Position numbers and translations under genes: made by a program. A stretch of DNA of 64,000 nucleotides from Macrotis lagotis (lineage: Eukaryota > Chordata > Mammalia > Peramelemorphia > Peramelidae): contig NC_133666.1 of NCBI RefSeq assembly GCF_037893015.1, forward strand, positions 659,380,521 to 659,444,520, read 5' to 3'. Positions 61,356 to 64,000 of this stretch are shown piece after piece. The stretch's first letter is position 1. Each line of letters starts with the position of its first letter. A model generated the notes under the pieces. That model saw only the letters and a program-made list of their open reading frames with translations. It was not told the DNA's origin and made no database searches.

Positions 61356-61554
61356 TGTCCTTGCCCCACTCCCAATCACTCTTCAAATATGGAAAGGCAT
61401 TGATAACCACTTCCCTCCTATGTCCAAGGCTAACTATCTGAAATTCGGAGGTTTCTTTACTTCAAATTTCCTCCTCTGAATTGTCTATACTGATCTGCCC
61501 TTCAGGAGATGAAAGAGATATTTCAAGTCAAGTTAATGAATAATTCCTCAGATT

Positions 61555-61685
61555 GTTGTGAGGCATTGGGTGAGCCCCTTATCCTCTTGGGTCTCAGTCA
61601 TCTCTACTGCAGAATAAAGGCACCTGGACTGGATGGTCTCTAAGGATTCTTCAAGCTATGAGCATCCTAAATTTTATGAGCCTGT
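61555..61685 (+). mobile_element. MIR/THER-type SINE relic
   Basis: gggtgagccccttatcctct, gactggatggtctctaagga, ttcttcaagctatgagcatc. Confidence 0.65.
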
Positions 61686-61689
61686 GAAT

Positions 61690-62530
61690 CTATTCTCTTG
61701 TAGCAACATTCCAGGAAGTCGTAGCCTTTGGGTGTCTCGATAGCAAGCCAGGAAATAAGTCATATTTTTTCAAGATTATTTTGAAAGGCACCCATTTCCT
61801 GGGCTCATACACAATCCTGTCATTTTCACTGGGAGGTATTAAAATGGAAGTTTGCTTTTGATAAAGATGAATGCTAAGCCATCCCACATTAGAAAATGAT
61901 CGCTGAGCTGTAAGTCCTGTTGTCGTTTCCCCCCCCCCCCACGATTTTCAGTGGTGCCTTTTTAATATATAAGAAAGACCTGATCTCAGCATAGACCAGC
62001 CAGCCAGGAATAATGAATGTACTCATTTTATTATTTTATTTGCTTTGGAAAAGAAAGCACAGCGTCCCTGAAACTAATGTGCTGGTCATACTCTTGGAAC
62101 GTCTAAAATTAAAAGTGGATGTGCCGGAAAATATACATGCAGGCCCCAGCACCTTAACGAGTGATATTGATCACTCGCCCTCCTTCGGGACAGATTTGTG
62201 TTGGCCAAGGGACCATGCTCACCACTATTTGTCGAGTCTGTTTGTTATAATATAAACTGGGTTTTTTCCTCCTCTTTTTTTTTTCTTCTTCAGGGAGGAG
62301 AATAAATTTATCTTAAAAGTGCTTTTTTTGTATCTGCAACAAAAAAGAAAATCAAAGTGTGGGTTTCCAAGGTTCTAGATCATCTTAAAACTATTTTGGG
62401 TCTCTATGGATGATAATTTCTTATTTCTGTGGCTTCATGCTGATTTTTCAGGTTAAGAAGAATGATTTTATCCCATGTATCCTTTTGAAGTCATTTAGAC
62501 TTTTCCTAATCATTCTTGGCCTGAAAATGA
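61690..62530. other. 0.85-kb repeat-free block, best conserved non-coding candidate
   Basis: No repeat recognised. Positions 61950-62260 carry balanced, non-repetitive sequence with several CpGs (62061, 62101, 62122, 62158, 62176, 62186) in an otherwise CpG-poor window, and an 80-codon plus-strand frame (62013-62255) without known domain. A homopolymeric C run lies at 61929-61940. Constraint is inferred only. Confidence 0.45.
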
Positions 62531-62534
62531 ATTA

Positions 62535-62660
62535 GAGAAGTCCTGTGTAGTTGTGGATAAAAAGCTATCTTCTAAGTTAGAAAGATTTGAATTCAAATCA
62601 TGCCTGTGACACCTATTAATGATGTGGCCCTGGACAAGTCATTTAAGCAATCAGAATTCC
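62535..62660 (+). mobile_element. MIR-type SINE, 5' half
   Basis: tagttgtggataaaaagcta, gatttgaattcaaatcatgc, gtggccctggacaagtcatt. Confidence 0.75.
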
Positions 62661-62709
62661 AGGTCCCTCTCTAAGATTCTAAATTGCAGAGCAGGTGATG
62701 ACTCATATG

Positions 62710-63096
62710 GAAGGGAAGGAAGGGAGAGATGGAGGAAGGGAAGAATAAAGGGAGAAAAGAAGGGAGGGAGGAAAGATAAGAAGGGAGGGAAAGAGGAAGA
62801 AATGAAGTAGAAAGGAAAGGAGGAAGGAAGGAAGGAAAGAAGGAAGGGAGGGAGGGAGGAAGAAAGTAAGGGAGGAACAAAAGGAGCAGGGAAGGGATGA
62901 AGAAAAAGAGGGTGAAAGGAGGGAGGAGGGAAGGAAGGGATTAGAGAAGGAGATAAAAGAGGGAAGTAGGAAAGAGGAATGGAAAGAAGAAAAGAACAAG
63001 GAAGAGAAGGAAGGAGAGAAAAAGGAAGGAAGGAAGGAGGGAGGGAGGGAGGGAGGGAGGGAAGGAAGGAAGGAACCAAGGAAGGAAGGAAGGAAG
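62710..63096 (+). repeat. 390-bp polypurine (GGAA/GGGA)n array
   Basis: Near-pure purine on the plus strand, ending in regular gggagggaggga and ggaaggaa units. The open minus-strand frames of 98-166 codons are artefacts of TTCC repeats. Directly followed by the 3' end of an antisense CORE-SINE. Confidence 0.97.
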
Positions 63097-63335
63097 CATT
63101 TATAATTAAGCCTCTACTATGTTCCCGAGAGTGTGCTAAGTCTTTTACCAATAGTTTCTCATTTGATCTTCACAACACCCTTGAAGTTGGGTGCTAACAT
63201 TATCCGTGTATTGTAGGTGAGGAAACTGAGACAGAGGCAGAGTGATATGCTCAGGATGACACAGCTAGTAAATGTCTGAGTCCAAAATTGAATTCAAATC
63301 CTCCTTACTCTCTGTCAGTATTTAATCTGTCTAAC
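63097..63335 (-). mobile_element. CORE-SINE (MAR1/MIR-type), near full-length
   Basis: gcatttataattaagcctct, gagagtgtgctaagtctttt, tctcatttgatcttcacaac, gtgaggaaactgagacagag, gctcaggatgacacagctag, gaattcaaatcctccttact. Confidence 0.88.
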
Positions 63336-63544
63336 AGGAGTTCCCTATGAAAATAACATATCACATCTAGTCCCTATCTAGTCTGTATGCCAATGAAGGA
63401 GCTGGCTACACAATAGGAAAAGTCTGTGGAGGATCACCCAATGTCATTACAGAGCTGGTTTCTTAGAGGGATTCTCAGAGATTTGGATCTTACGGATGTC
63501 TCTAAGAAGCATGAACTTAAAAGGAGTCACAATTTAGTGTTAAG
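63336..63544. other. No recognised feature
   Basis: No gene or repeat assigned. Confidence 0.3.
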
Positions 63545-63760
63545 AGCCCTGACTCCAGGGCCAGTGATCTATCCACTGTGTCACCTAGCTGTCACTGTCC
63601 TTCATTCTTGAAGAAGACTATGACATCACACTGGTGATGCCATGCCATGCATATGAATTGTATTTGAGTGAGAAGGTGTTGTGCTAAGCCATCAACCTCA
63701 CTTTCTCCTCTGAAAGCATCTGGGTCTAGTGGACAGGTATGAAATCAGAAAGATGAGGTC
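63545..63760 (-). mobile_element. Family 3 SINE
   Basis: Antisense head gccctgactccagggccagt and gtgtcacctagctgtcac, then the 3' half: ccttcattcttgaagaagac, gccatgccatgcatatgaat, ctcactttctcctctgaaag, gcatctgggtctagtggaca. It differs from the 42280 copy in lacking the middle tRNA-like segment. Confidence 0.75.
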
Positions 63761-63794
63761 CTCAGTACTGTTAATTTATAATAATCACAGTCAA

Positions 63795-63910
63795 GATTTA
63801 AATGGTGCCTTAATATTTGAAAATACTTGACAAAATATTATCTTATCTATTCCTTAGAACAAGCCCATTGCATTTTATAGATAAGAAATGAAACTCAGGT
63901 ATATGTAGCC
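63795..63910 (-). mobile_element. MIR-type SINE relic
   Basis: aaaatattatcttatctatt, gcattttatagataagaaat. Confidence 0.55.
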
Positions 63911-64000
63911 TTAAAGTCCATTCCTCTTTCCAATAGCCTATAGTACTTCTCATTTACTAACCATGTGAACTTTGGCAAATCCTTTGCTCTCTCTGGAGTT

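Noticed and set aside
62651..63151. Minus-strand frames of 69-166 codons
   Set aside because: Same artefact of the second polypurine array.
1..64000. Endogenous retrovirus or intact DNA transposon
   Set aside because: No LTR pair, no gag/pol/env-like frames and no terminal inverted repeats with a transposase were found; the LINE and SINE assignments account for the retroelement-like protein fragments.

Overview
This window looks like intergenic or intronic DNA from a marsupial (metatherian) genome. The evidence is the repeat content. There are eleven copies of a tRNA-like SINE with the head gggcagctaggtggcgcag and an internal gttcaaatc box. There are many CORE-SINE (MAR1/MIR-type) copies, abundant LINE-1 of marsupial type, a degenerate RTE-like LINE, L2 in both orientations and CR1/L3 relics. 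The DNA is AT-rich and CpG-poor. The SINE form resembles what I associate with American opossums, but the species cannot be fixed from the sequence alone. Repeat family names are given from recognition of their motifs, not from a database search.

I find no convincing host protein-coding gene, no rRNA, no functional tRNA, no CRISPR array and no bacterial or viral system. All long open frames fall into LINE-1 or L2 protein remnants, low-complexity tracts, or isolated short frames without support. One weak exon candidate, with matching splice-like sites in phase 0, lies at 372-455 on the minus strand.

Layout. 0-3.9 kb: ancient SINE and LINE tails, GATA-rich DNA and a short Z-DNA-prone tract. 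3.9-11.7 kb: a dense nest on the minus strand, with an old L1 split by an RTE-like LINE, which is itself split by another L1 that carries a SINE, followed by several L1 ORF2, ORF1 and 5'UTR pieces. 13.4-14.9 kb: minus-strand L1 with an inserted SINE. 15-25 kb: old L2, SINEs, a degenerate minisatellite, and a 67-bp L1 5'-end fragment bounded by a target-site-like duplication. 26-34 kb: L1 tails, an ORF1/HAL1-like block, a long degenerate L1 ORF2 block, antisense L2, a 265-bp internal L1 piece between 34-bp direct repeats, and a probable 5'-inverted L1. 34.3-35.6 kb, 39.3-40.2 kb and several later blocks are repeat-poor and unexplained. 40.87-41.72 kb: a young-looking 5'-truncated L1 with a perfect 17-bp target-site duplication and an intact ORF2 C-terminus. 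43.3-43.9 and 62.7-63.1 kb: long polypurine (GGAA-type) arrays, each abutting the tail of the same kind of antisense SINE. 45-50 kb: TG and GATA arrays, SINE-in-SINE nesting and an 86-bp internal L1 piece between 16-bp duplications. 53.7-55.8 kb: an L2 interrupted by a SINE and by an unidentified poly(A)-tailed retrocopy. 58.7-59.2 kb: three consecutive L1 3' tails.

The most interesting pattern is a set of three short L1 pieces (67, 265 and 86 bp). They lack the L1 3' end and poly(A) but each lies between perfect direct repeats of 14-34 bp. This suggests repair-coupled, RNA-templated or endonuclease-independent insertion rather than ordinary target-primed reverse transcription.
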